Source of the DNA: Streptomyces galbus
Lineage (GTDB): Bacteria > Actinomycetota > Actinomycetes > Streptomycetales > Streptomycetaceae
DNA length: 64,000 nt
NCBI RefSeq assembly: GCF_005280195.1
Contig: NZ_SZPR01000007.1
Coordinates: 174,270-238,269, forward strand
Reading direction: 5' to 3'
Shown: positions 26,568-37,642 of the stretch, piece by piece
How positions within the stretch are numbered: the stretch's first letter is position 1
How the letters are laid out: each line of letters starts with the position of its first letter
Made by a program: the position numbers and the translations under genes
The notes under the pieces: model-generated
The model's database searches: none
Told to the model about the DNA's origin: nothing
The model's input: only the letters and a program-made list of their open reading frames with translations

Positions 26568-28700
26568 CTACGGCCGGACGAGTTCGAACCAGACGACCTT
26601 GCCGGCGCTCAGCCGCGTGGCGCCCCAGCGCCGGGTGAGCCGGTTGACGAGGTACAGCCCGCGGCCGCCCTCGTCCGTCGCCCGCGCCTGCCGCAGCCGC
26701 GGCAACTGGGGCACGTCGTCGCCCACCTCACAGCGCAGCACGTCGGTCCGCAGCAGCCGCAGCGTCACCGGCCGCGAGGCGTAGCGCACCGCGTTGGTCA
26801 CCACCTCGCTGACCAGCAGCTCCACCGAGTCCGTCAGGTCCTCGAGACCCCACCGGGACAGCGCCCGCCGGGCCAGCCGCCGGGCCTCGCGGGGCGCGGA
26901 GTCCTCCGGCTCCAGCAGCCAGTACGCCACGTCGCTCGGCGCGATCCCGTCGAACCGGGCCGCGAGCAGCGCGATGTCGTCGTCCCGGTCGCCCGGTCCG
27001 AGCATGTCGAGCACCTCGTCGCACAGGGCCTCCAGCGGCGGCGGGTGGTCCGGACCGGTGAGCTGCGCGGTCGCGGCCAGCTTCTCGCGGAGCTGCTCTA
27101 TGCCGCTGGCCACGTCCCGCAGCCGGGACTCCACCAGCCCGTCGGTGTACAGCAGCAGGGTCGCCCCGGCCGGCGCGTCCAGCTCGACGGCCTCGAAGTC
27201 GACGCCGCCCACACCGATGGGCGCGCCCGGCGGCACCCGCAGCACCTCGGCCCGCCCGCCCAGGTGCAGCAGGACGGGCGGCGGGTGGCCGGCGTTGGCG
27301 ATGGTGATGCGGTGCGACACCGGGTCGTAGACGGCGTACAGGCAGGTCGCCATGCGGTCCGTGCCGAGCCGCTGCGCCTGCTCGTCGAGGTGGTGCAGCA
27401 CCTCCTGCGGCGGCAGGTCCAGCCCGGCGAGCGTCTGGGCCGTCGTGCGGAGCTGGCCCATGATCGCGGCGGAGGTCATGGAGTGGCCCATGACGTCGCC
27501 CACCACGAGCGCCACCCGGCTGCCCGGCAGCGGGATCGCGTCGTACCAGTCGCCGCCCACCCGCGCGGTCTCGGCGGCGGGCAGGTACCGCGAGGCCAGC
27601 CGCACGCCCGTGGGGCGGGGCAGGGTCTCGGGCAGCATGGTGCGCTGCAGCTCGTCGGCGATGTACGCCTCGCGGTCGTACAGCACGGCCTTGTCGATGC
27701 CGAGGGCGCTGTGCGTGGCCAGTTGGGCGGCCACCAGCAGGTCGTCGCCCTCGAAGGTGATCCGCTCGGGCCCGCGGATGAACACCGCCGCGCCGATCAC
27801 CCGGCGGCGGCCGCGCAGCGGCGCGAGGATCGCCCGCTGTCCGCACGGGACGACCGACTGGCCCTCGTCGCCGAGGAGTTCGGGCAGGGCCGCGCGGGCG
27901 GCGGGGGCGTCGGCGAACACCGGACGCACCCCGCGCAGCACCTCCGCGAGCGCCCCGCCGGGCCGCACCTCGCACAACTCGGCTATGACCGCCGACAGTT
28001 CGGACAGCTCGGGGGTCTCCGGCGGCGGCACGGCCTGGACGAAGCCGGGCTCGGAGTCGCGCTCCAGCGGGATGCGGTCGGTGCGGCGCAGCCGCAGCAC
28101 CACGGGTCCCACGGGCCGTTCGTCGCCGACCGGCAGCGGGTCGCGCAGGTAGACGAGGATCGCGTCGGAGAAGGTCGGCACGGTCGCCCGGCACAGCCCC
28201 ATGACAATCTCGTCGAGGTCCATGCCGCGGGCGATCCGCCGAGTGGCGGCGCCCACGAAGCGCAGCCGGTCGCCGTCCCGCCGCATCGGCGTGGGCCGGC
28301 CACCGGGTGGCGGGTTCTGGCCGCTGCGGCGGTCCCGGGCGGACACCGGACCGCGCTCCTCGGCCCCCGGCTGCACCGGGATGGACTCCGGCACGGGACG
28401 CGGCCGGTGGGTGCCGGGCTCGGCGGCGGCGGGCTGGGAGTGCTCGGGGTCCGACCCGGCCGCTCCCGGCCCGTGGCCGCCCGGCTGGCCGCCCGCGCCG
28501 TTGCCGGCGGGGCCGGGCGCGCCCGACGGTGTCGCGGTGCCCGGGGTCCCCTCGGCGCGGGCCTGGGCGGCGGCCGGCAGGGCGGCGGCACCCGCTCCCG
28601 GCACCGGGGTACGCAGGAGCGCCCCGCGGGGGTCCGTGGGGTCGACGCCCTGAGGGCGTTCGTAGGACGTGGGGTGCTCCGTCACGCGTGTCGAATCCAT
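26568..28700 (-). CDS. SpoIIE-type PP2C phosphatase with GAF and anti-sigma-like ATPase domains
   Basis: 710 aa. A ~130-residue low-complexity N-terminus precedes a GAF-like sensor (~145-345). The SpoIIE/PP2C phosphatase domain (~375-565) has metal-binding motifs GGDWYDAIPL, VVGDVMGHSM, ANAGHPPPVLL and DDDIALLAAR. The C-terminus (~580-705) is an RsbW-like HATPase (ELLVSEVVTNAVRYA, DEGGRGLYLVNRL). Streptomyces has many such proteins. They act on anti-sigma-factor antagonists, linking an unknown signal to sigma-factor partner switching. No neighbouring anti-sigma gene identifies a target. Confidence 0.95.
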   Translation of the reverse strand: MDSTRVTEHPTSYERPQGVDPTDPRGALLRTPVPGAGAAALPAAAQARAEGTPGTATPSGAPGPAGNGAGGQPGGHGPGAAGSDPEHSQPAAAEPGTHRPRPVPESIPVQPGAEERGPVSARDRRSGQNPPPGGRPTPMRRDGDRLRFVGAATRRIARGMDLDEIVMGLCRATVPTFSDAILVYLRDPLPVGDERPVGPVVLRLRRTDRIPLERDSEPGFVQAVPPPETPELSELSAVIAELCEVRPGGALAEVLRGVRPVFADAPAARAALPELLGDEGQSVVPCGQRAILAPLRGRRRVIGAAVFIRGPERITFEGDDLLVAAQLATHSALGIDKAVLYDREAYIADELQRTMLPETLPRPTGVRLASRYLPAAETARVGGDWYDAIPLPGSRVALVVGDVMGHSMTSAAIMGQLRTTAQTLAGLDLPPQEVLHHLDEQAQRLGTDRMATCLYAVYDPVSHRITIANAGHPPPVLLHLGGRAEVLRVPPGAPIGVGGVDFEAVELDAPAGATLLLYTDGLVESRLRDVASGIEQLREKLAATAQLTGPDHPPPLEALCDEVLDMLGPGDRDDDIALLAARFDGIAPSDVAYWLLEPEDSAPREARRLARRALSRWGLEDLTDSVELLVSEVVTNAVRYASRPVTLRLLRTDVLRCEVGDDVPQLPRLRQARATDEGGRGLYLVNRLTRRWGATRLSAGKVVWFELVRP

Positions 28701-28974
28701 CCGTCCGGGGCTGCGCAGACGTGCGGTCGCGCCCGCCGAAGTGCCGATACCCGCAATACGTGCCCCAGGAACGGATTCGCGGCGTGCTCGGTGGTCGTTA
28801 TCGGGCCACGGCTGCGGGCGCGGCCCGTACCGGTGGTGCCCTCGTACCCCTCGCTCACGTCCTGCCGCCCCTCGGTGACGTTCGGTCAGACTCGGCGCCG
28901 GTCCCCGCAGTTGGTGTCATGCGCCCTTGCGGAGGACGATCCTACGTTTCATGCCCGGGGGCGCATCAAGGGTC
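28701..28974. other. Intergenic region upstream of the SpoIIE-type gene
   Basis: A 274-bp gap between the DUF402 gene's stop and the phosphatase gene start, both leftward. It should hold the phosphatase promoter and the DUF402 3' end. I see no ORF and no strong dyad. Confidence 0.4.
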
Positions 28975-29682
28975 TCATGTGGACACGTGCGCGGGGGTGC
29001 GGTCCCAGTCGTCCGGCAGGACCGGGACGCTCCAGGACGGGTCCGGGCGCCAGTCCGGCCAGCCGTCCGAGAACGGCGGCCCCCAGGCGCGGATCACCTC
29101 GACCGCTCGCCGGCCCGCCCGGCGCACCTGTGCGGCGCCCTGGGCGTCCATCAGCCCGTCCCGCTGGGCCTGCGCGAACTCGTCCTCGTCGCGCCAGTGC
29201 CAACTGCGGTCAGGGTGGACGGAGATGTCCAGGAAGTGGTCCTCGGAGTCCACGCCGCCGTCCCAACGGGCCAACGGCTCCTCGAGGTTGACATACCAGT
29301 TCTTGAAGCGCCAGCCCGGTTCCCAGAACAGCCAGACCGACCAGGGTTCACCGGGCCGGGCGAGCTTGAGCACCCCGGTGCCGAACCAGCGGTCGGGCTG
29401 GACGGTCCGCGGCTTGGTGTAGCGGGTGGCCAGCGGCTCCTGGTGCAGGGGCGCGCCGTCCGCCAGCACCGGCCTGATGCACGCGGTGCCCGGCGCCAGC
29501 CACACGGCCAGCAGCTCCTCGTCGTCCCGGACGACCGTGACGGGCCGGGCGATGTGGATGCGCGCACCGCCGTTCTCCCGGTACCGCCACAGGATGTGGC
29601 TCCCGGGCTCCCAGAAGGCCGTCCCGTCCGTCCCGCCCGTTCCCGAGCGCTCCATCCGTCCCACCGCTCCACCGTCCGCCAT
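28975..29682 (-). CDS. DUF402 family protein (FomD-like nucleotidyl hydrolase fold)
   Basis: A 235-aa protein. The region ~20-190 matches DUF402: G-x-x-I-x-W-R-Y-R near the N-terminus, WYVNLEEPLARWDGGVDSEDHFLDISVHPDRSWHWRDEDEFAQA with the D-x-x-D-x-x-x-D acidic pattern, and a C-terminal RAVEVIRAWGPPF. Related proteins such as FomD and Ntdp are phosphatases or hydrolases acting on nucleotide or cytidylyl substrates. The exact reaction is not predictable here. TAGTAT lies only ~8 nt before the ATG and there is no ribosome site, so translation is probably leaderless. Confidence 0.85.
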   Translation of the reverse strand: MADGGAVGRMERSGTGGTDGTAFWEPGSHILWRYRENGGARIHIARPVTVVRDDEELLAVWLAPGTACIRPVLADGAPLHQEPLATRYTKPRTVQPDRWFGTGVLKLARPGEPWSVWLFWEPGWRFKNWYVNLEEPLARWDGGVDSEDHFLDISVHPDRSWHWRDEDEFAQAQRDGLMDAQGAAQVRRAGRRAVEVIRAWGPPFSDGWPDWRPDPSWSVPVLPDDWDRTPAHVST

Positions 29683-29774
29683 GAACAGATACTAGGTGTC
29701 TGCGGCGTACGACGCGGTGGGATCGGGCACGGTTCCGGCCGCCCGGCACCGGAACCGGCCCGTCACGCCCCGGT

Positions 29775-31160
29775 TCAGGGGCGGGTCATCCGCAGCACGT
29801 CCAGCGCCTCGTCGAGCTGCTCCTCGGTGAGGTCGCCGCGCTCCACGTACCCGCCCTCCAGCACGACCTGACGGATCGTCTTCCGCTCGGCCAGCGCCTT
29901 CTTGGCCACCTTCGCGGCCTCCTCGTAGCCGATGTAGCGGTTGAGCGGGGTGACCACCGACGGCGACGACTCGGCGTACTCGCGGGCCCGTTCGCGGTGG
30001 GCGACGATGCCGTCCACGGTGCGGTCGGCCAGCAGGCGGGAGACGTTGGCGAGCAGCCGGACCGACTCCAGCACGTTCTTGGCGATGACCGGCAGCATCA
30101 CGTTCAGCTCGAAGTTGCCGGCCGCGCCCGCCGTGGCCACGGTCGCGTCGTTGCCGACGACCTGCGCGGCGACCATCAGCACGGCCTCGGGGATCACCGG
30201 GTTGACCTTGCCGGGCATGATCGACGAACCCGGCTGCAGGTCGGGCAGCGCGATCTCGGCGAGGCCGGTGCGCGGCCCGGAGGCCATCCAGCGCAGGTCG
30301 TTGGAGATCTTGGTGAGGCCGACCGCGATCGTCCGCAGCTGCCCGCTGGTCTCGACGATGCCGTCCCGGGCCCCCTGGGCCTCGAAGTGGTCGCGCGCCT
30401 CGGTCAGCGGCAGCCCGGTGACGCGGGCCACCTCCTCGATGACGGCGGCCGAGAAGCCGCGCGGGGTGTTGATGCCGGTGCCCACGGCGGTGCCGCCCAG
30501 CGGCAGCTCGGCCAGCCGGGGCAGGGAGGCGTGCAGCCGCTCCACGCCGTAGCGGACCTGGGCCGCGTACCCGCCGAACTCCTGGCCCAGGGTCACGGGC
30601 GTGGCGTCCATCAGGTGCGTGCGCCCGGACTTGACGACGTCGGCGAACTCCCCGGCCTTGCGCTCCAGCGCGGCCGCGAGGTGCTCCAGGGCCGGGACCA
30701 GGTCGCGGGTGACGGCGGCGGTGGCGGCGATGTGGATCGACGACGGGAAGACGTCGTTGGACGACTGGGAGGCGTTGACGTGGTCGTTGGGGTGCACCGG
30801 GCGCCCGAGCCGCTCGGTGGCCAGGGTGGCGATCACCTCGTTGGTGTTCATGTTCGACGAGGTGCCCGAGCCGGTCTGGAAGACGTCCACCGGGAAGTGC
30901 TCGTCCCAGCGCCCCTCGGCGACCTCGGCGGCGGCCTCCTGGATCGCCCGCGCGACGTCCTCGTCGAGCACCCCGAGTTCGGCGTTCACCTTCGCGGCCG
31001 CGCCCTTGATCCGCGCGAGCGCCTCGATGTGGGCGCGCTCGATGCGCTGCCCGGAGATCGGGAAGTTCTCGACGGCCCGCTGGGTCTGGGCCCGCCACTT
31101 GGCCTCGGCGGGGACGCGCACCTCGCCCATGGAGTCGTGTTCGATCCGGTATTCGCTCAT
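29775..31160 (-). CDS. fumC: Class II fumarate hydratase
   Basis: 461 aa. An oxygen-stable, iron-independent fumarase of the aspartase/fumarase superfamily that interconverts fumarate and malate. The family signature [12 protein letters not shown] is intact, as are [28 protein letters not shown] and [16 protein letters not shown], which build the tetramer active site. The ATG at 31160 begins the conserved N-terminus [14 protein letters not shown]; its ribosome site is weak. It lies 131 bp downstream of the class I fumarase on the same strand. Confidence 0.95.
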   Translation of the reverse strand: MSEYRIEHDSMGEVRVPAEAKWRAQTQRAVENFPISGQRIERAHIEALARIKGAAAKVNAELGVLDEDVARAIQEAAAEVAEGRWDEHFPVDVFQTGSGTSSNMNTNEVIATLATERLGRPVHPNDHVNASQSSNDVFPSSIHIAATAAVTRDLVPALEHLAAALERKAGEFADVVKSGRTHLMDATPVTLGQEFGGYAAQVRYGVERLHASLPRLAELPLGGTAVGTGINTPRGFSAAVIEEVARVTGLPLTEARDHFEAQGARDGIVETSGQLRTIAVGLTKISNDLRWMASGPRTGLAEIALPDLQPGSSIMPGKVNPVIPEAVLMVAAQVVGNDATVATAGAAGNFELNVMLPVIAKNVLESVRLLANVSRLLADRTVDGIVAHRERAREYAESSPSVVTPLNRYIGYEEAAKVAKKALAERKTIRQVVLEGGYVERGDLTEEQLDEALDVLRMTRP

Positions 31161-31291
31161 GACCGGTACAGCGATCGACGGGACCGGGATGTTCCGCCGG
31201 GGGCCCACCCGGGTGACGAGACGCTCACCGGCGGGCGTGCGGGCGGGCGCGGCCGGGGCCGCCCCCGCCCCGCGCCCGCCGCACGCGCGCG

Positions 31292-32962
<1,671 letters not shown>

Positions 32963-33107
32963 CGCAGGCCATTCCTCACTAGACAGACGACGACCCGCCG
33001 ACGTTGGCGGGCCTTCCCAGCCTAGAACCTGTCGAGGGCCCGGAACCTGTGAGGTAAGGCTCAGCCCGGGGGTGTCGCGATCTATCGTGTTTCGCTACGC
33101 TGCTGCC

Positions 33108-33788
33108 GTGGACCTTCAGAAGCAGACCGCTCCCGCTCCGGCTGCCGAACTGCGCGCCTCGGACGCCGACCGTGACCGTATCGCCGACATCCTGCGCGAG
33201 GCACTGGCCGAGGGCCGGCTCACCGCCGACGAGCACGCCGAGCGCGTCGAGGGCGTGCTCGGCGCCAAGACGGTCGGCGAGCTGGAGGCCTTCATCCGGG
33301 ACCTCCCGGCCGCCCACGCGCGCCGGGTGACCGTCTCCGCCCCGAGCCGCCCCACCGCGGGCGCCCTCCCCGTCGACCCCGACGACAACGTCGTCGCCGT
33401 CTTCAGCAGCGCCGTCCGCAAGGGCCGTTGGCGCCCGGGCCGCCGCATCCACGCGTACGCGGTGTTCGGCAGCGTCGAGATCGACCTCAGCGAGGCCCTC
33501 TTCGAGTACCAGCAGGTCGTCATCAAGGCGGTCTCCGTCTTCGGCAGCGTCGAGGTCCGCGTCCCGGAGAACGTGTCGCTGCGCGGCACCGGCGGCGGCG
33601 TGCTCGGCTCCTTCGAGGTGGACACCCTCGACGCGGCCGAGCCCGACGCCCCGGTGGTCTACCTCGACGGCTGGGCGGTCCTCGGCAGCATCGAGGGCCG
33701 GCCGCGGCGTGGCCGGCTCGTCGCCGACATCCTCGACCGCGTGCACCGCAAGGTCGACCGCGCTGTGCACCGGCACCTGGAGCGTTGA
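33108..33788 (+). CDS. DUF1707 / LiaF-like (DUF2154) protein
   Basis: A 226-aa protein. The N-terminal DUF1707 (~12-65: LRASDADRDRIADILREALAEGRLTADEHAERVEGVLGAKTVGELEAFIRDLP) is followed by a beta-helical cell-wall-active antibiotic-response domain (~100-205). The latter has repeated AVFGSVEIDL / SVFGSVEVRVPE / VLGSFEVD units. No membrane segment is visible. Start GTG 33108 has a TACGCT-like -10 about 7 nt upstream and no ribosome site, indicating a leaderless transcript; an in-frame start at 33072 is less likely. Function unknown. Confidence 0.8.
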   Translation: MDLQKQTAPAPAAELRASDADRDRIADILREALAEGRLTADEHAERVEGVLGAKTVGELEAFIRDLPAAHARRVTVSAPSRPTAGALPVDPDDNVVAVFSSAVRKGRWRPGRRIHAYAVFGSVEIDLSEALFEYQQVVIKAVSVFGSVEVRVPENVSLRGTGGGVLGSFEVDTLDAAEPDAPVVYLDGWAVLGSIEGRPRRGRLVADILDRVHRKVDRAVHRHLER

Positions 33789-34041
33789 CGGGCGTGAACG
33801 GCGGCCCGGCGCGGCGGACTTGGCCGCGGGCGGGTGCCGGGTGGCGGGCGACGCGATCGAGCAGGACCGCGCGGGATCCAGCGGTTCACAACTCAGTGCA
33901 TAGGCGCGCGCACAGCGGGTAGGGCTTGCTGCATCGTCTCTTGGAGGGTGCCGTGGGATCTCGCGGGCCCGGCACGCCGGCCGTCCCTGTGCACCCCCAT
34001 CGGCACCTTCCAGCTCGCGAAGCCGTCGTCAGGAGTAGACC

Positions 34042-34419
34042 GTGCTGCAACCGCCGCATTCGTCCCTGCAGGTAGCTGCCGTTCCGGCCCAGCGGGTGCC
34101 AGCGCGGGACAGGGACCAGGACGCCCCCTGGCACACCGAGGCGGTGTGCCGGCGCGACGAGGCCGGCCTGTTCTTCGCCCCCTCCAAGGAGCCCACCGCC
34201 GCCCGGCTGTCCCGCGAGGAGGCGGCCAAGCGGGTCTGCGCGCGCTGTCCTGTGATGGTCGAGTGCCGTGAACACGCGCTGCTCCAGCCCGAGCCGTACG
34301 GCGTGTGGGGCGGCCTGACGGCGGCGGAGCGCCGCGTGGTGCTGGCCCGCCGCCGGCGCCGCGAGATGGAGCTGAAGAAGGCCGCGCGCGCGACGGGCCG
34401 CATAGCCGCGGCGGGCTGA
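34042..34419 (+). CDS. WhiB-like (Wbl) iron-sulfur transcription regulator
   Basis: A 125-aa protein with the Wbl signature. Four cysteines (36, 66, 69, 75) in C-X29-C-X2-C-X5-C spacing bind a [4Fe-4S] cluster. G-V-W-G-G (87-91) forms the turn that contacts sigma factor region 4. The tail is Arg/Lys-rich (RRRRREMELKK), DNA-binding. GTG start with AGGAG 6 nt upstream. By position next to glpX it resembles the gene called wblI in S. coelicolor (from memory). A 14-bp terminator stem follows. Confidence 0.92.
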   Translation: MLQPPHSSLQVAAVPAQRVPARDRDQDAPWHTEAVCRRDEAGLFFAPSKEPTAARLSREEAAKRVCARCPVMVECREHALLQPEPYGVWGGLTAAERRVVLARRRRREMELKKAARATGRIAAAG

Positions 34420-34440
34420 CCCGCCTGGCGCGGAGCACGC

Positions 34441-34476
34441 AGAAGGGGCGCCCCTCCGCACCGGGGCGCCCCTTCT
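34441..34476. terminator. Terminator between wbl and glpX genes
   Basis: A perfect 14-bp inverted repeat (34441-34454 / 34463-34476), 8-nt loop, between convergent genes. Confidence 0.8.
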
Positions 34477-34535
34477 CGAACGGCGTCAGCCGAACCGCGT
34501 CACGCGTACCGCGTCAGCCGACTCCCGTCAGCCGG

Positions 34536-34563
34536 CCCGCGTCACTTGGCCCGCGTCACTTGG
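34536..34563. repeat. 14-bp exact tandem duplication across the glpX stop codon
   Basis: CCCGCGTCACTTGG occurs twice back to back (34536-34549, 34550-34563). The second copy contains the glpX stop, so the last codons plus stop are copied just downstream. Looser GCGTCAGCC copies precede it. Confidence 0.9.
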
Positions 34564-35590
34564 CCCGGTCGAAGTCGATCGCGCTGTACGCCCGCAGCTT
34601 GCGCAGCCGGTGCTCGGAGTCGATCTTCCGTACCGTGCCCGACTTGGAGCGCATCACGATCGACTCGGTCAGCGCGGTCTCCGAGCGGTAGCGCACGCCC
34701 CGCAGCAGCTCGCCGTCGGTGATGCCGGTCGCGACGAAGAAGACGTTCTCCCCGGACACCAGGTCGTCGGTGGTGAGCACCCGGTCCAGGTCGTGCCCCG
34801 CGTCGATCGCCCGCTGCCGCTCCTCGTCGTCCTTGGGCCACAGCTTGCCCTGGATCGTGCCGCCCAGGCACTTCACGGCACAGGCCGAGATGATGCCCTC
34901 CGGGGTGCCGCCGATGCCGAGCAGCAGGTCGACGCCGGTGCCCTCGCGCAGCGCGTAGACCGACCCGGCGACGTCGCCGTCAGAGATCAGCTTGATGCGC
35001 GCGCCCGCGTCCCGGACCTCCTTGATCAGGCCCTCGTGCCGCGGCCGGTCCAGGATGACGACGGTGACGTCCTCGGGCGTGGAGCGCTTGGCCTTGGCGA
35101 TGCGGCGGATGTTCACCGCGACCGGCGCGTCGATGTCGACGAAGTCGGCGGCCTCCGGGCCGGTGACCAGCTTGTCCATGTAGAAGACGGCGGACGGGTC
35201 GAACATCGCGCCGCGCTCGGCGGCGGCCAGCACCGCGATGGCGTTGGGCATGCCCTTCGCCGTCAGCGTGGTGCCGTCGATCGGGTCGACGGCGATGTCG
35301 ACCTCGGGCCCGGTGCCGTCCCCGACGTGCTCGCCGTTGAACAGCATGGGCGCCTCGTCCTTCTCGCCCTCACCGATGACGACGACGCCGTTCATCGACA
35401 CGGTGGAGACGAGGGTCCGCATGGCGCGCACCGCGGCACCGTCGGCGCCGTTCTTGTCGCCGCGCCCGACCCAGCGGCCGGCGGCCATGGCCGCGGCCTC
35501 GGTCACCCGGACGAGTTCCAGGGCGAGGTTGCGGTCCGGGGCCTCGGACGGAACGTCAAGCTCGGACGGCAGGTGATGATTCTCGGTCAT
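34556..35590 (-). CDS. glpX: Class II fructose-1,6-bisphosphatase GlpX
   Basis: 344 aa. Hydrolyses fructose-1,6-bisphosphate to fructose-6-phosphate in gluconeogenesis. GlpX/inositol-phosphatase-fold motifs are present: [15 protein letters not shown] and [18 protein letters not shown] give the metal-binding Glu/Asp residues, and ISDGDVAGS with [20 protein letters not shown] forms the sugar-phosphate pocket. ATG 35590 with GAAAGGTG 8 nt upstream is chosen over in-frame upstream positions that would add an unconserved extension. Divergent from the DUF4245 gene. Confidence 0.95.
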   Translation of the reverse strand: MTENHHLPSELDVPSEAPDRNLALELVRVTEAAAMAAGRWVGRGDKNGADGAAVRAMRTLVSTVSMNGVVVIGEGEKDEAPMLFNGEHVGDGTGPEVDIAVDPIDGTTLTAKGMPNAIAVLAAAERGAMFDPSAVFYMDKLVTGPEAADFVDIDAPVAVNIRRIAKAKRSTPEDVTVVILDRPRHEGLIKEVRDAGARIKLISDGDVAGSVYALREGTGVDLLLGIGGTPEGIISACAVKCLGGTIQGKLWPKDDEERQRAIDAGHDLDRVLTTDDLVSGENVFFVATGITDGELLRGVRYRSETALTESIVMRSKSGTVRKIDSEHRLRKLRAYSAIDFDRAK

Positions 35591-35718
35591 CGGAGCGCAC
35601 CTTTCTGATACGACGACGGCCGGATGAGGGTTTTCGCCCTTCGACTCTATCCCCAGTCCGACAAGATGAGCAGGGGACCCCACGGATGAGCGCGACCGGC
35701 ACCTGCGACGATAGGGGC

Positions 35719-36243
35719 GTGGCAGGTTCGAAGGGCAAGCAGAAGACGGTCCGGGACATGGTCCTCTCCCTCGGGGTGATCATGATCGCGGCAGCGGTGA
35801 TCTATGTGTTCCTCCCGCACGACGACAAGGAACCCGACATCAAGCGGGTCGACTACCGCGTCGAGCTGCTCACGGCGCGCCGCGCCGCCGCCTACCCGGT
35901 GGCCGCGCCGGAGGGGCTGCCGGCGAGCTGGAAGGCCACCTCGGTCCGCTTCGACGCCGCGGCGTCGGACGCCTGGCACCTCGGCTTCCGCGCCCCGGAC
36001 GGGGAGTACGTGGCGGTCGAGCAGTCGACCCGCAAGCCCGGCGCGTTCATCCAGGAGGCGAGCCAGGGGGCGAAGGCGACCGAGGTCACCGAGGAGATCG
36101 CCGGGCGCACCTGGACCCGCTACACCGGCGGCCGCTACGACGCGCTCGTGCTCAAGGGCCCCGACGGCTCGACCACGGTGGTGGCGGGCACGGGGTCGTT
36201 CGCCCAGCTCAAGACGATGGTGGGCGCGCTCAGGATGGCGTGA
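35719..36243 (+). CDS. DUF4245 membrane-anchored protein
   Basis: A 174-aa protein. A basic N-terminus and one membrane helix (~10-33, [20 protein letters not shown]) precede an extracytoplasmic alpha/beta domain of DUF4245 type ([16 protein letters not shown]... [20 protein letters not shown] ... [18 protein letters not shown]). Two starts are possible: ATG 35686 with AGGGGA, or GTG 35719 with a GATAGGG -10-like element 4 nt ahead (leaderless). I prefer the latter because conserved sequence begins there. Function unknown; divergent from glpX. A hairpin terminator follows. Confidence 0.75.
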   Translation: MAGSKGKQKTVRDMVLSLGVIMIAAAVIYVFLPHDDKEPDIKRVDYRVELLTARRAAAYPVAAPEGLPASWKATSVRFDAAASDAWHLGFRAPDGEYVAVEQSTRKPGAFIQEASQGAKATEVTEEIAGRTWTRYTGGRYDALVLKGPDGSTTVVAGTGSFAQLKTMVGALRMA

Positions 36244-36280
36244 GGCGTCCGGCCGGGCCTCCCGCCCGTGCCGTGCACGA

Positions 36281-36313
36281 CGAAGGCCCCCGGCGTCTCG
36301 CCGGGGGCCTTCG
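36281..36313. terminator. Terminator between DUF4245 gene and nitroreductase
   Basis: A 15-bp perfect stem (36281-36295 / 36299-36313) with a 3-nt loop, between convergent genes. Confidence 0.85.
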
Positions 36314-36329
36314 CGGTGCCGGGTGGTGC

Positions 36330-36920
36330 TCAGACGGTCGTGACGACCTGCTCGTACGCCAGGCGCGGGGAGCGCGGGTAGGAGGCGTTCTCGCCGGGGC
36401 GGCCGATGTTGACCACCATCAGCGGGGTGTGGTCGTCGTCGAGGAACTCCTTGCGGACGCCCTCGAGGTCCACACCGGTCATCGGGCCGGCGGCGAGCCC
36501 GGCCGCCCGGACGCCGATGATGAAGTACGCGGCCTGCAGGGCGGCGTTCAGCGCGGCGGAGTTCTCGCGGACCACGCGCTCGCCGAAGAACGCGTCCTTG
36601 GCCTGCGGGAACGCCGGGAACAGGGTCGGCAGCTCCTCGTGGAACTCGTTGTCGGCCGAGAGGATCGCGACCAGCGGCGCGGTGGCCGTCTTGGCCCGGT
36701 TGCCCTCGGCCATGTGCGCGACCAGGCGCTCGCGGGCCTCGGCCGAGCGGACCAGGGTGATGCGCAGCGGGGTCTGGTTGAAGGCGGTGGGGCCGTACTT
36801 GACCAGGTCGTAGATCGCCTGCACCTGCTCGTCGGTCACCGGCTCGTCGGTGAAGGTGTTCGCGGTGCGGGCCTCGCGGAACAGCAGGTCCTGGGCGGCG
36901 GGGTCAAGAACGAGAGACAT
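36330..36920 (-). CDS. Malonic semialdehyde reductase / nitroreductase family (RutE-like)
   Basis: A 196-aa FMN-dependent nitroreductase-fold protein. It follows the RutE/HadB subfamily: ARTANTFTDEPVTDEQVQAIYDLVKYGPTAFNQTPLRITLVR at the N-terminus, GNRAKTATAPLVAILSAD, an AALQAAYFIIGVRAAGLAAGPMTG helix, and the C-terminal NIGRPGENASYPRSPRLAYEQVV. The subfamily reduces malonic semialdehyde or related aldehydes/quinones. ATG has GAGGAAA 8 nt upstream. A good promoter with a direct repeat lies just upstream, so it is likely individually regulated. It is the last intact gene before the biosynthetic cluster. Confidence 0.85.
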   Translation of the reverse strand: MSLVLDPAAQDLLFREARTANTFTDEPVTDEQVQAIYDLVKYGPTAFNQTPLRITLVRSAEARERLVAHMAEGNRAKTATAPLVAILSADNEFHEELPTLFPAFPQAKDAFFGERVVRENSAALNAALQAAYFIIGVRAAGLAAGPMTGVDLEGVRKEFLDDDHTPLMVVNIGRPGENASYPRSPRLAYEQVVTTV

Positions 36921-36980
36921 GCGTGCACTTTCCTCGGTGGCGCGTCCGGCCCGGGATCGCCGGACCGTTGGACGTCCGTG

Positions 36981-37011
36981 ACGATACGCCGAAGGAAGTT
37001 CAAGGTTCAAC
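36981..37011 (-). promoter_or_regulatory. Promoter of the nitroreductase gene with direct-repeat operator
   Basis: On the minus strand, -35 TTGAAC (37010-37005) and -10 TATCGT (36986-36981) are spaced 18 bp. The -35 lies inside two direct copies of GTTCAA(G/C) on the plus strand (36998-37004, 37005-37011), a plausible repressor site. Confidence 0.55.
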
Positions 37012-37099
37012 TAAAACGGGGGTGTGGTGATCGGCTTCACAGCACCCGGAACGGCCACCCGCCCCGCCTGCGCACCCGCCGACAACGACGAGACGACCC

Positions 37100-37490
37100 G
37101 CACGATGCATTCCTCGGCCTCGCCCTCCGCCCGATCGCCCGCCGGTACGTCCGACGCCTTTGCCGGGAAGCCCGTGTTCACCGGCGGGTGCGCGGGCGCC
37201 AAGACCAGGGGCGTCTATTCCTGTCGGGTCCGTGGTGGGGAACTGCTCACTTACGAAAACAAGTTCGAGTGCCCCTGTGACTGGCCGTCCTTCTGCGCTC
37301 CGAAGGGCACCGGCACGGTGGAGCCTGGGACCGCTCCCACAGCATGGTCCGACGGGGGTCCACTGCGCCCGCTGCGGTTCCCGCCTCGGGCACGTCGTCG
37401 GCAGCGAGGGCTGTCCGACTCCCTGCTCACCTGCGCCGCCGCATCGACAGCATCTCCCTGCGCCTGGAGCCGGAAACGCACTGGCGACGG
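37100..37490 (+). pseudogene. msrB: Degraded methionine (R)-sulfoxide reductase (msrB) pseudogene
   Basis: Pieces of an MsrB protein can be read in order but in different frames. GVYSCRVRGGELLTYENKFE followed by CDWPSF lies around 37208-37300 (frame of 37024). GVHCARCGSRLGHVVGSEG follows in the next frame around 37355-37415, and RRRIDSISLRLEPE in a third around 37435-37480. At least two frameshifts are needed. The first zinc CxxC is broken (C-R-V-R) and the catalytic Cys position (R-Y-C-I-N-S in the family) is Arg. No intact ORF remains. It lies between the nitroreductase and the cluster regulators. Confidence 0.8.
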
Positions 37491-37642
37491 GAGGTTTTCC
37501 CGGACGCCTCGGAGTCCGGGGAGCGATTGCCGGGTATCTCCGTGCGGCGGATGGATTCCGGGTCCCCGCAGTGCCGGCTTCGGTTATTCTACTGCCGTTC
37601 CATGTATGCCGAAACTGCTCACCCGCCGGGAGAGATCGCATC

